Shown here: positions 29,180-40,330 of the stretch, one piece after another | Position numbering within the stretch: the first letter of the stretch is position 1 | Layout: the number at the start of each line of letters is the position of its first letter | Assembly (NCBI GenBank): GCA_025738555.1 | Contig: JAOVFP010000023.1 | Coordinates: 248,001-312,000, forward strand | Source: Cyathus striatus | Taxonomy: Eukaryota; Basidiomycota; Agaricomycetes; Agaricales; Nidulariaceae | Direction of reading: 5' to 3' | DNA: 64,000 nucleotides | Position numbers and translations under genes: made by a program | Notes under the pieces: model-generated | What the model was told of the DNA's origin: nothing | Databases searched by the model: none | What the model saw: only the letters and a program-made list of their open reading frames with translations

Positions 29180-29406
29180 TTGTAGCTCCATGATGGTTGG
29201 TTTGGAGTGAATAATCATAGGATTGACGGCTATGAACATTGTATTAGCTAGTGCTACGAAGGTATTGTACTTGACGTTCCAGTACGACAAAAACATACAC
29301 AACAAGTGAACAGAGTGGAATTATACGACACGGTGTGTTCATTCTACATCGGATATAATCATATACGAGGTCGCAAGTTGAGTGCGCCGAATATATCCGG
29401 ACCGTT

Positions 29407-31380
29407 TCACTCTTCCTTCTTCCCTCTTTCCTTGTCTGCAGCTTCCTCCTCCCCTTCCTTTTCTGCTTCCCCGTCTGGAATATGAACAAGCACTACCTTC
29501 CTCGTCAACAAATTAAACACATTCCCGAAGACATACGCGATGACAGTGCAAGTGAACACAATGACGTTGTACGGCATGCTGAAGTCGGGCGTGGCCAGGT
29601 CTACCAAGAGAGTGGACGTGTAGAGCCTCCGTGGGACCCTAGCATTCTTTTTCTCGTCTAGAAGCATATTGCCGTATTCTCCGTCTATAATCGTAAATAC
29701 TGCAGGCGGCAGATCCCAGCCTCTCTGTGCATCAGGCGGGTGCTCCGTATACCTCAAAAATGCCTTCGTAATCACCATACTAATCTGCACGGTACAGTTC
29801 GGCGGGAGAACAAGCACACTTTGCAGCGTTGTAGGCCGCGAGTGGGGGACTGCTGGTATGTATGTTATGTTGTTTATTATCTCACCTATTAGAAAGTTAA
29901 TATCAATTTGATATCGAATAAGTAATAGTACCGGTATCGACGTTGTTGATGTATGCTTTTAGAGTGTGCAAGTAGAACTGCACAATCCAAGGCATGGTTT
30001 CGAGGTACAGCACATGTTGTGTTGTGTCTTGATGGTTTTGGATGAGTAGTTCCAGTTTACCCCGTACTTGGCTTGAGCTCGTCAGTTTCCGACGAACGGA
30101 GATGAAGCTCTGAGATTTATCTTGTATAGCTACTTGTACTTAGCTATCCGTTTACAGGGAATATAAAGCTGCTTACGATATTGAAAATTTCCTGCCCAAG
30201 TCATTTCTACGTTGAGCGGTTTAGTTGCTGAGTAAAATAGAGGAATTACGTCAGTGAAGTATGTTGGAAGCAAGGGAACCTCACCTGTGTTGACATCGTA
30301 CCCTATGAAGCTTGCATCTTGGGAAGTGGGGTCAGGGAATAGAGTATATGCATCAGATGGATGCTCAGGCAATGTGACTAGCACACGACTGGACTGCGCC
30401 ACCGGGCATGCGTGTTCGACTGTCCGGTCGAACAGTGTCTGGAAAGACCAGTCTATCCAAAATATCAACTTTTGGTAGTATAAGGATCAAGATGATCGCT
30501 TATACCTCGTTTGTTGCTCTTTGAAATACGCAAAGGGTCAGAAACGGATTGGAACGTCAGCTTTACTTCAATTCCTTCGGTGCGCCAGAGTACATGTACC
30601 CCCATGCCGTGCCAGTCCGCATCGAACACGCGGTGCGGGTTCAGCAGGCTCGCGATACCCGAGAGGGATTTGCACGGGAGGAGTTTTAGGAGGGGCGTTA
30701 GGTTCTCTGTGCATACGTGTTCTGAAGGAAGGGAGGCGTGTCGTATCGCATGTGGGCCTGTTCCCCAATCTGGGAGGATGCCTTCTGGAGAGAAAGAGAG
30801 TCCTGGTGCAGTCGTTTGTTTCTCGTCCATTGAGCCGAGGGACGCGCAGAACAGGCCTGCAAGGGCGTTACGGAGACCATTCCACCGTTCATCGATACTG
30901 TGAAGTGTTAAGGAAGGATTGGGACGGTAGGGGTAAGATGTACCTGGTAGAAGCACCGTCCCCCATCCATGCCCATAGTTCCGCGCCTGTTGCGATACCT
31001 TGTTCCTCTGGTATCCCCCAGCGGTCGTAGTCCCAGTTCCCCGCGTTGAGCGTCAGATGCAGTTCAGTGATGGCATATTCTCGTAGGATTTGACCTAAGG
31101 CAAGGGGAAAGAGTGTATAATGCTGTGCTGTGGCGTTGTAAGTAGGATTTCTACTGTGCAACGAGTAGGACATACATTCGTCCCCAGAGCCTAGAGTCGC
31201 AGGGTTGCGTGGCGATGCGCCCTTCAAGAGCGTTTTGAATGCAAAGCGCGACGCGACTCTGCCATCCGGGAGCGGTCTTAGAGATAGTTCCTCATCAAAT
31301 TGTTCGTCGAGTCTTGCCCAGGAATGCGAACAGAGGCTGAGTAGAAAGAGTGGCAGGACAAGCATGCTGTGTTTACCCAT
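29407..31380 (-). CDS. GPI16: GPI transamidase subunit Gpi16 / PIG-T
   Basis: From ATG 31380 the protein opens with a signal peptide (MGKHSMLVLPLFLLSLCSHS), then LRPLPDGRVASRFAFKT and LHLTLNAGNWDYDRWG. The second exon gives RWNGLRNALAGLFCASLGSM and LPCKSLSGIASLLNP. Further exons carry DWSFQTLFDRTVEHACPVAQ and VEMTWAGNFQY, and the last has YNVIVFTCTVIAYVFGNVFN as a C-terminal membrane anchor followed by a Glu/Lys-rich cytosolic tail. This matches Gpi16/PIG-T along its length. Within the ER GPI transamidase complex it holds the catalytic subunit Gpi8 (often through a disulfide) and helps attach GPI anchors to proteins. Short introns at 30904-30947 and downstream keep frame. Confidence 0.93.
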
Positions 31381-31448
31381 GTTGTCAATTTCAATTTCAT
31401 AAATCTACTTGTAATATTGATTCAAATATTTGCGCGAGGTACTTGAAC
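31381..31448. promoter_or_regulatory. 68-bp divergent intergenic between Gpi16 and Afg2
   Basis: Only 68 bp lie between the two start codons, so the two promoters and 5' leaders must overlap this AT-rich segment or use sequences inside the opposite gene. No clear TATA box is visible. Confidence 0.5.
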
Positions 31449-34391
31449 ATGTCTTCGATAAGATTAAAACAATTCGTGGTTCAGCTGAACGACGATTCAG
31501 AGTCCAACACACACCGCACTGCGCGACGCCTCATCTTCAACTCTGAATTCCTGAAAAATGCGAAACTGGCCACGGGGGACATCATCGCCGTCGCAAAGGA
31601 GGATAATACTAATGCACAGCTGAAGGTTTACTTCTACCCATGTTCTTCCAGTCAATGGACTCATTTTGTATAGAAATTTGCAGTGGGTGTCGTATGGCCC
31701 AGTCTGGAACTCCCCGAAAATGGTGAGTTTCCGCGTCACCACAGCACTCGCTCACTCATGGTCGTATCAAGCCATACAAGTGTCCACTTCGATCCAGCTA
31801 ACGGCAGGTCTGGAGCCCGGCGAGTACGTTCACATTTTCCCCCTGTCCGGACCAGCTTCGAAATTGCCGCCTGGCATACCCTCTTTACGACATGTAAAAA
31901 TAGCCAAGTCCATACAACTCAAAGAACTTCACGTACAGCAAGATTGTGGTACCACCCCGTCGAGCTCTCAATTTGCGCAGCGGGATTGGCTTATCTTACT
32001 GCTTCGTGAAGCTCTTGGTAAGCTATACCCACCACTTCTCGGGGTGTTCTCTGATACCCTTTAGTCGATCTCAAATATATTACGAGCAGTCAGCAACTGC
32101 AGATCCAATACGAAGGCCGAACTCGCACTTTCGCGGTGACTTCAGCATCAGCAACTACCTCAGCCGCTTTAGAACCAGAATCCGACCTCACTCACGGGTT
32201 ATCTGCTCTCGCAATTCATTCTCCACCTCAAATATGGACTGTAAACTGGGACAGCACAATTTCTTTCGTCATTGACGAAAAGACAGACGAACTGACCCAC
32301 AAGGTGAAACACATATCTTACATTATAATCCAGTCTACTTACGGCGTACCAGCCCGAAATTGAGATCCTACATCATTCCGCCAAAAAGGCGTACTCATCT
32401 GTCGGTGGTTTGAACAAGCAGATTGAGGAGATACGGGACTTACTGGAAATTCCCCTCACTCGTCCGGAGCTGTTCCGACACTTCGGTAAAAGCGTTATTT
32501 ATTTATTTATTTATCGACTACGTCTTAATCTATTTGTTAGGTCTTAAACCCCCGCGAGGAATTCTCCTGCATGGTCCACCAGGAACAGGAAAAACCCACC
32601 TAGCACGCGCCATTGCCTCCTCCACCTATTCCTCCGTTCTAGTGATAAATGGTCCCGAGCTCTCTTCTGCATACCATGGCGAGACCGAGTCGAAATTACG
32701 TGATGTGTTCAAACAAGCCCGCGAGAAAAGCCCCTGTATCGTTATTCTGGACGAGGTTGATGCGTTAGTGCCAAGGCGGGAGGACAGTGCCGGTGGGGAA
32801 GTGGAAAAACGCGTTGTAGCCACGCTTTTGACTATACTTGATGGGATTGAGGGTGAGGGCGAGGATGAAGGGCGAGTGGTGGTTATTGGGACTACTAACC
32901 GGCCTAATGCTATCGACCCCGCACTTCGTCGTCCAGGGAGGTTTGATAAGGAGATCGAAATTGGTATGTATACGATTTTGAGTAGGCATTGAAACTTATC
33001 CCGCTTCTAGGTATACCAGACGCAGAAGCGCGCTGTTCAATCCTCAATGTTCTTCTCTCCAAAACGCCGCATAGCATTTCACCAGAAGAAGTATACGCCC
33101 TCGCATCTCGTGCGCATGGGTACGTTGGCGCGGATCTAAGTGCAGTAGTCAGAGAAGCCGGAACGATCTCTATCAAGCAGTGGCTCTCTTCCACCCAACC
33201 ACCCGATTCAAGCTCCCTAGTCCTAACACTTGCCGACCTCGAAGCAGCAATGCCCACTGTACGTCCTTCCGCAATGCGCTCCCTGTTCGTCGACACGCCT
33301 CCTGTTCGTTATGCGGATGTGGGCGGGCAGGCAGGGACGATTCAAAAACTCCGGGAAGCAGTCGAGTGGCCTTTGTTGCATCCGGAAGCGTTCAAGAGGT
33401 TGGGGGTGAGACCTCCCAAAGGGCTGCTGCTTTATGGCCCTCCCGGGTGTAGCAAGACTATCCTTGCTCGAGCGTGCGCTTGTGAGAGTGGAGTTAATTT
33501 TGTTGCTGTTAAAGGACCCGAGGTGAGTTCGGATAAGGTATGGATCGGGTTGTTGCTGATTTTCACCTACCTTGTAGCTTTTGAATAAATTTGTGGGAGA
33601 GTCTGAACGAGCCGTGCGTGAGATATTTAGGAAGGCGCGTGCTGCTGCGCCTTCGATTATTTTTTTTGTATGTCTCTTTCATTCACTTTTTTTCCATAGA
33701 TCTGACGGAGTGGACAGGATGAAGTGGACGCACTTGCGAGCTCTAGAACATCAGATTCAGATACTGCTTCGTCACATGAGGGTGTTCTGACGAGTTTATT
33801 AAACGAAATGGACGGGGTGCAGGAATTGCTGGGGGTGACTGTTATTGCTGCCACCAATAGGCCTGATACTATTGTACGTTATGCCGTATTTTCCAATTTT
33901 GCAAATGCTGAATAGTCTATTTGAAGGACCCGGCACTCATGCGACCTGGTAGACTGGATCGGATTCTTTATGTTGGGCCACCAGATCATGAAGGCAGAAT
34001 TGAGATCCTCAAAATTAGAACAAGAACGATGTCAGTTGATCCACATATAGACCTTGAAAAGATTGCAAATTTGGTAATCTTCTCCCCCTCCCTATATATA
34101 TATATATCGCATAGCGAAACTAAACTGTTCTAAAGACGGACGGCTGTTCCGGGGCAGAGATTTCTGCTCTCTGTCAAGAAGCTGCGATTTTGACCATGCA
34201 ACAGGACATGAGCGCACCATATGTACGTGAACGTTTGATTTGTTTATGTGGAGAAGATTCTCAAATGACATGCATAGGTTCCTGAAGAATCGTTCGTCAC
34301 GGCAGCCAAGTCGATGAAGAGACAGATCACACCAGCGGTTTTGAGCAAGTTTGCACAGTGGCAAGATGGAAGCGATACCAGGAGTTTGTGA
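31449..34391 (+). CDS. AFG2: AAA ATPase Afg2/Drg1 (SPATA5-like), 60S ribosome maturation
   Basis: The N-terminal domain starts [19 protein letters not shown] and includes [10 protein letters not shown]. The first AAA module shows Walker [16 protein letters not shown], Walker [11 protein letters not shown] and [23 protein letters not shown] sequence ([19 protein letters not shown]). The second module has YADVGGQ, Walker [23 protein letters not shown] and [12 protein letters not shown]. The C-terminus is [12 protein letters not shown], stop 34389-34391. The unusual Ser in GPPGCSKT is standard for the D2 module of this family, not damage. Afg2/Drg1 extracts the shuttling factor Rlp24 from cytoplasmic pre-60S particles. 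About nine short introns are required; one holds a (TTTA)n run at 32495-32514. Confidence 0.93.
32495..32514. repeat. (TTTA)n microsatellite in an Afg2 intron
   Basis: Five near-perfect ttat/atttat units lie inside the intron just before the exon that encodes [15 protein letters not shown]. Confidence 0.8.
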
Positions 34392-34739
34392 GATAGTTCA
34401 ATTTACTTCACAGTAAGTCAGGGATGCGCGATATTAATGACCTCGCGTTCGAATTTCTATTGCCAATTAGGACACAATATTAATATGGCTGGCGGGGGGG
34501 GGGTGAGAATTGAGCAGTTACCTCAAAATGGTGAATGGGAAACTCAGCAAGAAAGCATTTTTATATATCAGTTCTTACCACTTGGCAGATGTACTGTTCA
34601 ACTTCGGTGGTTGTACGTGCAGATTAGCATTTTTGTCTCTTGCAATTTCCCAATCGAATTGTTCTTGCGAGGAAGATAAACACATTGAAAACTATAGACT
34701 TTCAAGAACCCTATTTCATTTCAAGGTCTGTCATCGTGG
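34392..34739. other. Intergenic, with a 10-G run
   Basis: Downstream of Afg2. Short plus-strand ORFs overlap each other here without family matches. A run of ten G residues lies at 34494-34503. The right end grades into the Dnmt2 remnant. Confidence 0.5.
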
Positions 34740-35080
34740 AACACAACTTGCCAGCATTACACTGTTTTAAATCCCAGTGCAAAGGGCACATTAGATCAAA
34801 AGGTGCAATCTTTTCTCCATCTCATAACGAATTATGACGGTGGCACATCAAAGGATGGCAAATTTCAGACAAGTTTCAAATGGCCTAGTACTTGCTTAGT
34901 ACCTATCGCAGTCAAGACGTATGGGCTGATTACTAGGAACAGCGTCGGGTGCAAATGCTGAAACTCTACCTGTACAAAGATTACTTGGTTGTAGCTCTAT
35001 ACCGTCAAGGGTTGGTTTGTCGGAGTGAATACTAATTACGGTATTTGACGGCTATGAAAATAACGTCACAAAAGTACTGT
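34740..35080 (+). pseudogene. Decayed, internally deleted copy of the Dnmt2 gene
   Basis: Three blocks in the same order and orientation match the intact Dnmt2 gene at 27760-29179. Block one, gccagcattacactgtttta (34750) and on to caatcttttctccatctcat, matches 28095-28170. Block two, tatgacggtggcacatcaaa (about 34830), matches intron sequence at about 28782-28802. Block three, from ttcaaatggcctagt (34881), matches the last exon at 29071 and continues past its stop codon into the 3' flank (gttggtttg-ggagtgaata, then ttgacggctatgaa). Because intron and 3' flanking DNA are included, this came from a DNA-level duplication with later deletions, not from a retrocopy. Its reading frame is lost. Confidence 0.85.
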
Positions 35081-35318
35081 AACTGTATGCTACTTCAACT
35101 TGGCACAATGGCAAGAAGCCAGAAGCATTACTAAATGATCATATGACCGGACTTCAGGCGAAATGGATTGCCGGTGTCCGGTTAGTCCAAGTCTATTCGA
35201 GTCTATTCCCAATTGACCCTGGGACCGTAGCGTCACGTACTTAAGGCTAAGTCCACAGAATGTTCATATCTCTACCCCGCATTTTCTCCCATCCTGTAAT
35301 TTCGCCAGTTTCCGAACA

Positions 35319-37281
35319 ATGAAAGGACGCAGGACTTTTCTTATTGGCACTGGATGCACGGTGTTCATCAAGGCAAGGTTTCAGTGCTTCATTTGCATCT
35401 TGCTGATATTAACTTGGTTGTAGCCCAGAGCAACGAGAACCCCTGAAGATGTAGGTCCTGTTATTTTGTCTTGGCTCTACATCAACATTAATTAGTGAAT
35501 ACTCATTAGATGGGACTTGAAGCAGCAACCAAGGCACTTCTCGATGCCGGTAAGCGCTCTGCTTTCCAGGCAGGAAATAATACCGCCTAAATAGCTGAAA
35601 AGGCATAACTTACGACGAAGTCGAGAGCGCATTTGTGGGGTATTGTTATGGTGATTCTACTACAGGCCAAGTGAGTTGCGGAACTAGATTAAATGTTGCT
35701 TTTCTCATTTAAGGCATAGCGTGCTCTCTACAACCTTGGATTAACATATATTCCGATTGTCAATGTGAATAATAATTGTTCTACAGGTTCCTCAGCGCTT
35801 TATCAGGCCAATAACTCCGTTAAATACGGGCAAGTGGAATGCTCTCTCGCCCTAGGCTTTGAGCGCATGAAGCCGGGAAGCCTTGGGACCAATTTTCCTG
35901 ACCGACCTTCTCCTATAACTCTATTCAATAAGAAGATGGAAGAGTTGGAGCGCGAGGAGTTCGGACTGAATCACGGTCCTGGTGCTCCCCGTTTGTTTAG
36001 TAATGGTGCTCAGGAATATTTCATGAAGTATGGTGGAAACATCGAACATCTAGCCAAGATTGGTACGCCTCGGCTCCCCCCCGATCCTGGTAGTATGTGC
36101 TCATTTATATTCCTAGCGTCCAAGAACCACAAACATTCCCTAAAAAACCCATATTCTCAATTTAGAGATGGATGGAGCACCGAACAGGTCATGGCTGCGC
36201 CGAAAATTGCGAATCAACTCACTAAATTCATGTGTAGCCCTACCTCTGTGAGCATGCACTTATTGCAAGTATGGCAACTGTTTTACGCTGATATTAAAAT
36301 TTAGGACGGAGCTGCTTGCTGCATCGTTGCTTCTGAGCACTTTGTGCATGCGCATGGCCTGGAGAACCAAGCTATCGAAATTGTTGCGCAGGCTTTAACT
36401 ACGGATGGACCTGGTACCTTCGATGGGCGAAGTGCTATGGACATTGTTGGCTATAGCATGACAAAGGAGTGTGCGAATAGGGTGTTCACGGAAGCTGGAT
36501 TCACTGAGGGTGAGGGGCGAGATCAGGTGGGTGTAATTGAATTACATGACTGTTTTGCTGCAAATGAGGTCCGCCGCTTACTTCTTTCTTGGAGCTATTA
36601 TAATAACCGCTTTGAAATCATAGCTAATAACATATTCCGCACTCGGACTTTGCGGCGAGGCTGAGGCTCACAAGCTTGTCGACCGAGGGGACAATACTGT
36701 GAGTAACCACGTTGGTCATATTGTAAGGCGTCTAAAAGAAATAAAAAATAAAAGTACGGTGGAAAATTTGTTGTCAATCCTAGTGGTGGCCTTGAAGCCA
36801 AGGGACATCCTCTTGGGGCAACTGGATTAGGAATGCACTTTTATATTATGAGTAAGTTCTGTTTCATTTTTTTCTGTCTTAAGGACCCACTTTACTTCTC
36901 AGTGCAACTACGTGATTGTAAGTAATCATCATACAAGTGTCATGGATAGTGATCGAATGTACGAGAAGGGGCTGGCCCAATGCAAGTATCAGGACTGTTC
37001 AATACCCCCGATGAGCGTGGTAAGTTTGGACTGGTGCATAACGTGGGTCTAGGAGGAGCCGTAGTCGTTTCTTTACTGCGTCGGCCTGAGTTCTATAAAC
37101 CTGGAGGAGCTGATGGGCGAACAAGGTATTAGAAATATATGATTATCTATTGTAATCTGATTTTGTCGACAGGCTTGGCTATAATCACGCGCATGAATAC
37201 CGTTCAATTACGATGGCTGACGTCGACAGGGTCAAGTCCAAGAACGCGTCTCCGTATATTTTACACCATGCGAAGTTGTAG
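35319..37281 (+). CDS. Peroxisomal SCP2-type thiolase (SCPx thiolase domain only)
   Basis: From ATG 35319 ([16 protein letters not shown]), spliced exons give [30 protein letters not shown], the active-site block [57 protein letters not shown] and [14 protein letters not shown]. These include the nucleophilic Cys, the HDCF motif and the GHPLGATG thiolase loop. The order matches the thiolase half of animal SCPx, but no SCP2 lipid-transfer domain follows. The protein ends HHAKL, a peroxisomal PTS1 signal. It probably cleaves branched or ordinary 3-oxoacyl-CoA in peroxisomal beta-oxidation. The first intron (35373-35423) begins with GC instead of GT. The N-terminal exon is short and its start is the least certain part. 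Confidence 0.9.
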
Positions 37282-37724
37282 GACATTGGAATCACATTGG
37301 AACATGTAATACCGCAACCTGGATGTATTTTATCTTTAACACGTTGTATGAATTAAGATAGTGCACCGAGTTATCGGAAGTCCGTCAGAATAAAAATAAA
37401 CATTTCACCCGGTAGAATGCAATTTATGTATCATATACATAGCCTGTCAATGTTTCATCTCCGTGTCCTTTGCAACAGGTCCATAACTAGATGTATCACC
37501 GCTACTTTACAGTACATTTTATTCAATTCTATAAGGGAAAGAGGTATCGACTAAGAACTGGGAATATGATTAGAAAAGAGATAATGCTAACTGGAAATTA
37601 TCATGGAAATAACACAACAATTTGAAGGAGAATAAAAGTAAGACTCGAGAATCATTTCAAATATTATTAAGATAGTAGAGTTGTAGTGAGGGTCCCCTTG
37701 ACTGTTAGTATATTGCGTCTCGTA
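37282..37724. other. Convergent 3' intergenic between thiolase and Dot1
   Basis: 443 bp of AT-rich sequence between two converging stop codons; it should hold both 3' UTRs and polyadenylation signals. No ORF or repeat of note. Confidence 0.55.
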
Positions 37725-40087
37725 TTATCTTCTTCCACGGGTGCGAGTTAAGGACGCACGAGCGTTTTCGAATCGTTCTCTGATCTTGGCGTACCCTTCG
37801 CGGTCAACGCGATGAATATAGTAGCTCCCGCCGCTATTTCCCCACGACACACTACCTGAGTGGTACGGTCGCTCTGTGACATCAAAGATAGCACTAATGT
37901 CGTCAACCTAAAATACACAGTTAACAAATCGCTAGCCATGAATTTATGTAAGTTTACGTACGTTGCGTTCAGTTACTCGTGCATTCAAAGAGTTCACGAA
38001 GGGTTTCAATGATACAACGATTGCGCCTTCCTTCAGATCCAGAAACTTTGGCCGAAGGGCTTCATTTACTGTGCGCATGGAAGTTAACTGCGGAATCTTC
38101 TCTGCGAAAATTGAAAACTCACAGCTCTCCTCGAACACTTTGTTATCGACCAACAAAACGTCAGCCTTGGGAATCAACTCATCTACCCGTGAGCTAGTAA
38201 GCATATTGCCCTGCTCGACCTCCATGTCGCCCACCCGCACACCCCACATACGAGCGCGGATCTTGATTTGTTCGATCATATCTTTCGCCACTCGTGCAGG
38301 AGCAGACATGAGTTCAATTCCGTAGCTTTTGCACCCCGTCTGCAAACTAGCTTGCACAACGACGTTGCCAACACCACTTCCAAGATCGAGAAATAGCGAG
38401 TCTTCCTTTAGCTTGGTTACGCGAATAATTTCGTGTGAGAGTGAGGGAAGAAGCTCTCCATATACGGTACTGCTGAAAGCCTCGTACTGCTTGAGACTAG
38501 GTACATTGGGGCCTGTACTTCGCTGATAGTTTTCTTCGATTATACGCATCAGAACTTTATGTGGTATACCTGCCTCTGTCCATTTTTCTACTGCTGCCTT
38601 CATTACATTAATGGGAGAGGGAGCGAACGGATCTAGAGGAGGTATAGGATACTTTAAGGAATGAAGAATTGCATTTATATCTGATATGGCACGAATGAAC
38701 AAAGGTCCGTCTTGCCTAACTATTGCCATGTGCAATATCTTGAGAATGGGCATGGGTGTAGAGGTAGAATGTGAATCTGATATTGAAGATAATGATGTCA
38801 GGGACGATGACGAGGAAGCTAAGGAGCTTAAGCTAGAAGTAGAGGCGCTACTTGCTCTGGAATTTGGAGGTGAAGGCGATGGAGAAGGTGGAGGTGATAC
38901 AGCGTCCGATAATAATTCATTGGGTATAGGACCAAACAGGTGTTGTTGTGCTGGCGTTAAATAATCTAATGAAAGCAAGTGTCAAAGAGAAACAATGAAA
39001 GGGACGATAGGCACGAACGTTCTACCATGGTATATAGTGACTTTTCCAGATCTAATATAGGGTTATAGTGATCCTTGTCTTTTGGTACAAGAAGTATAAA
39101 TCTGAACGACAGTTGTGAAGTTAGAACATACGAATAAGAGAGGAACAATCGTGGCGGCAACAAAGCCCCAGGCAACGAAGAGAAACACCAGAGGAGCACA
39201 AGCATGTTTCGCCTCACGGTATAAGGTTTCACCTAGGAAGGTAACAAAACGAGAGAGAATGGCACACCTTTCAACGGCATTAGTGTTAGGATACTCCAAC
39301 TCCACCACAGGATAGTTTTCAAGATGAGGTTCGAATGATTTATCATTTGAATCAGCTGGATTCTTAAAATCTAGTAAAAGTTACGCGTCGTCAGTATAAA
39401 CACGTGTTAATAGAAGGAAAGCGCGTCGAGACGCCACGGACAAGCTTTGTAGGACTTCATAAGACGTTTAACGACGTTCTCGGAGCTGATATGGGAAATG
39501 CCTGGGGTGCCGTCTTCGTCAACGGCCCAGCGGCGTTTTACCACGGGGAAGTCAGTTTCCCATGGTGGGAAGGAAGAGGTAGAGCGCGACCTGCTACTGC
39601 GATAGATGGGCTCGGGGGAAGGAGCTTGTGTACGAGGACGACTTGGAATGCGTGGAACAGCAGAAGCTCTGCGTTTCTTCCTGGGCTTTGCAGCAGTAGG
39701 GGTGGTACGGAGTCGTTTGACCTGGCGGGGAAGGGCGGCAGGTTCCTCTGGGGCCGGGGTTGAGTTGGAGGATTTTAAGTTGGACGGGGGTGGACTGGGA
39801 GGAATAGAGAGGGGAGAAGAAGCAGCGGTGGATGGCGGAGAGGAGGAAGGCGGGAAGGAGCCCAAACTTGGAGGGGTAAGACTGCTGCGTTGACGATGAG
39901 GAGGTGGCAACTTGCGTATGACGCGTGTGGTGACGACGACCGGAGAAGAAGAAGAAGAAGAGGAGGAGGAGGAGGAGGAAGAGGAGGAAGAGGAAGCAGT
40001 TGGCTTGGAGGAGAAGAAAGAGAGGTCGGTGGAAGAGGGAAGGGGAGGATGAGAGGAGATCATGGCGGGGACAGGAGACAGAGACAA
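37725..40087 (-). CDS. DOT1: Histone H3-K79 methyltransferase Dot1
   Basis: From ATG 40087 a low-complexity N-terminal region includes a pure Ser tract (the AGG/AGA run at about 39940-39995) and basic patches such as KPRKKRRAS. Conserved exons follow: YPVVELEYPNT, PKDKDHYNPILDLEKSLY, YLTPAQQHLFGPIPNEL, another Ser/Pro insert and then the Dot1 catalytic fold. That fold has VYGELLPSLSHEIIR, motif I LFLDLGSGVGNVVVQASL, YGIELMSAPARVA, the Dot1-specific VDNKVFEE and a C-terminal YHSGSVSWGNSGGSYYIHR. The gene ends RTRGRR, stop 37725-37727. Dot1 methylates H3K79 in the nucleosome core and affects silencing and checkpoint signalling. The large Ser/Pro insert between the N-terminal part of the domain and the core is unusual in size. 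Confidence 0.94.
39940..39995 (-). repeat. Trinucleotide run encoding poly-Ser in Dot1
   Basis: An uninterrupted gaa/gag run on the plus strand encodes about 17 consecutive serines on the minus strand; likely length-variable between strains. Confidence 0.85.
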
Positions 40088-40330
40088 GGACAGAGACAGA
40101 GACAGGGGAGAGTAACGAGAAAGAAAGTCGTTGTAGCGGGGGACGAAGAAATCCAGAGTGAAAAGAAAGAATTTAAAGGAAGAGCAGACGACGACGAGCA
40201 GACTGCAAAGTGTCTAGCCTCAGCCCGCACTCACAACACTCGGGATTTTTGGGTGGCTGTGCTTGTAATTAAATTAAATATTAACTTTTTATTCTATATT
40301 CTATAGTCCCACTCACACACCCTGCACGCT
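40088..40330. promoter_or_regulatory. Divergent promoter between Dot1 and the FAD oxidoreductase
   Basis: 243 bp separate the two start codons. The segment next to the Dot1 start is purine-rich on the plus strand (gacagagacaaggacagaga). An AT-rich patch near 40270-40300 (attaaattaaatattaactt) could serve the plus-strand gene. Confidence 0.45.

Noticed and set aside
33421..33462. GPPGCSKT in Afg2 D2 as a damaged Walker A
   Set aside because: Ser at this place is typical of Drg1/SPATA5 D2 modules, so it is not a defect.
39326..39345. tRNA B-box-like ggttcgaat
   Set aside because: It lies in a Dot1 coding exon and no cloverleaf can be drawn around it; I found no convincing tRNA or rRNA gene in the window.
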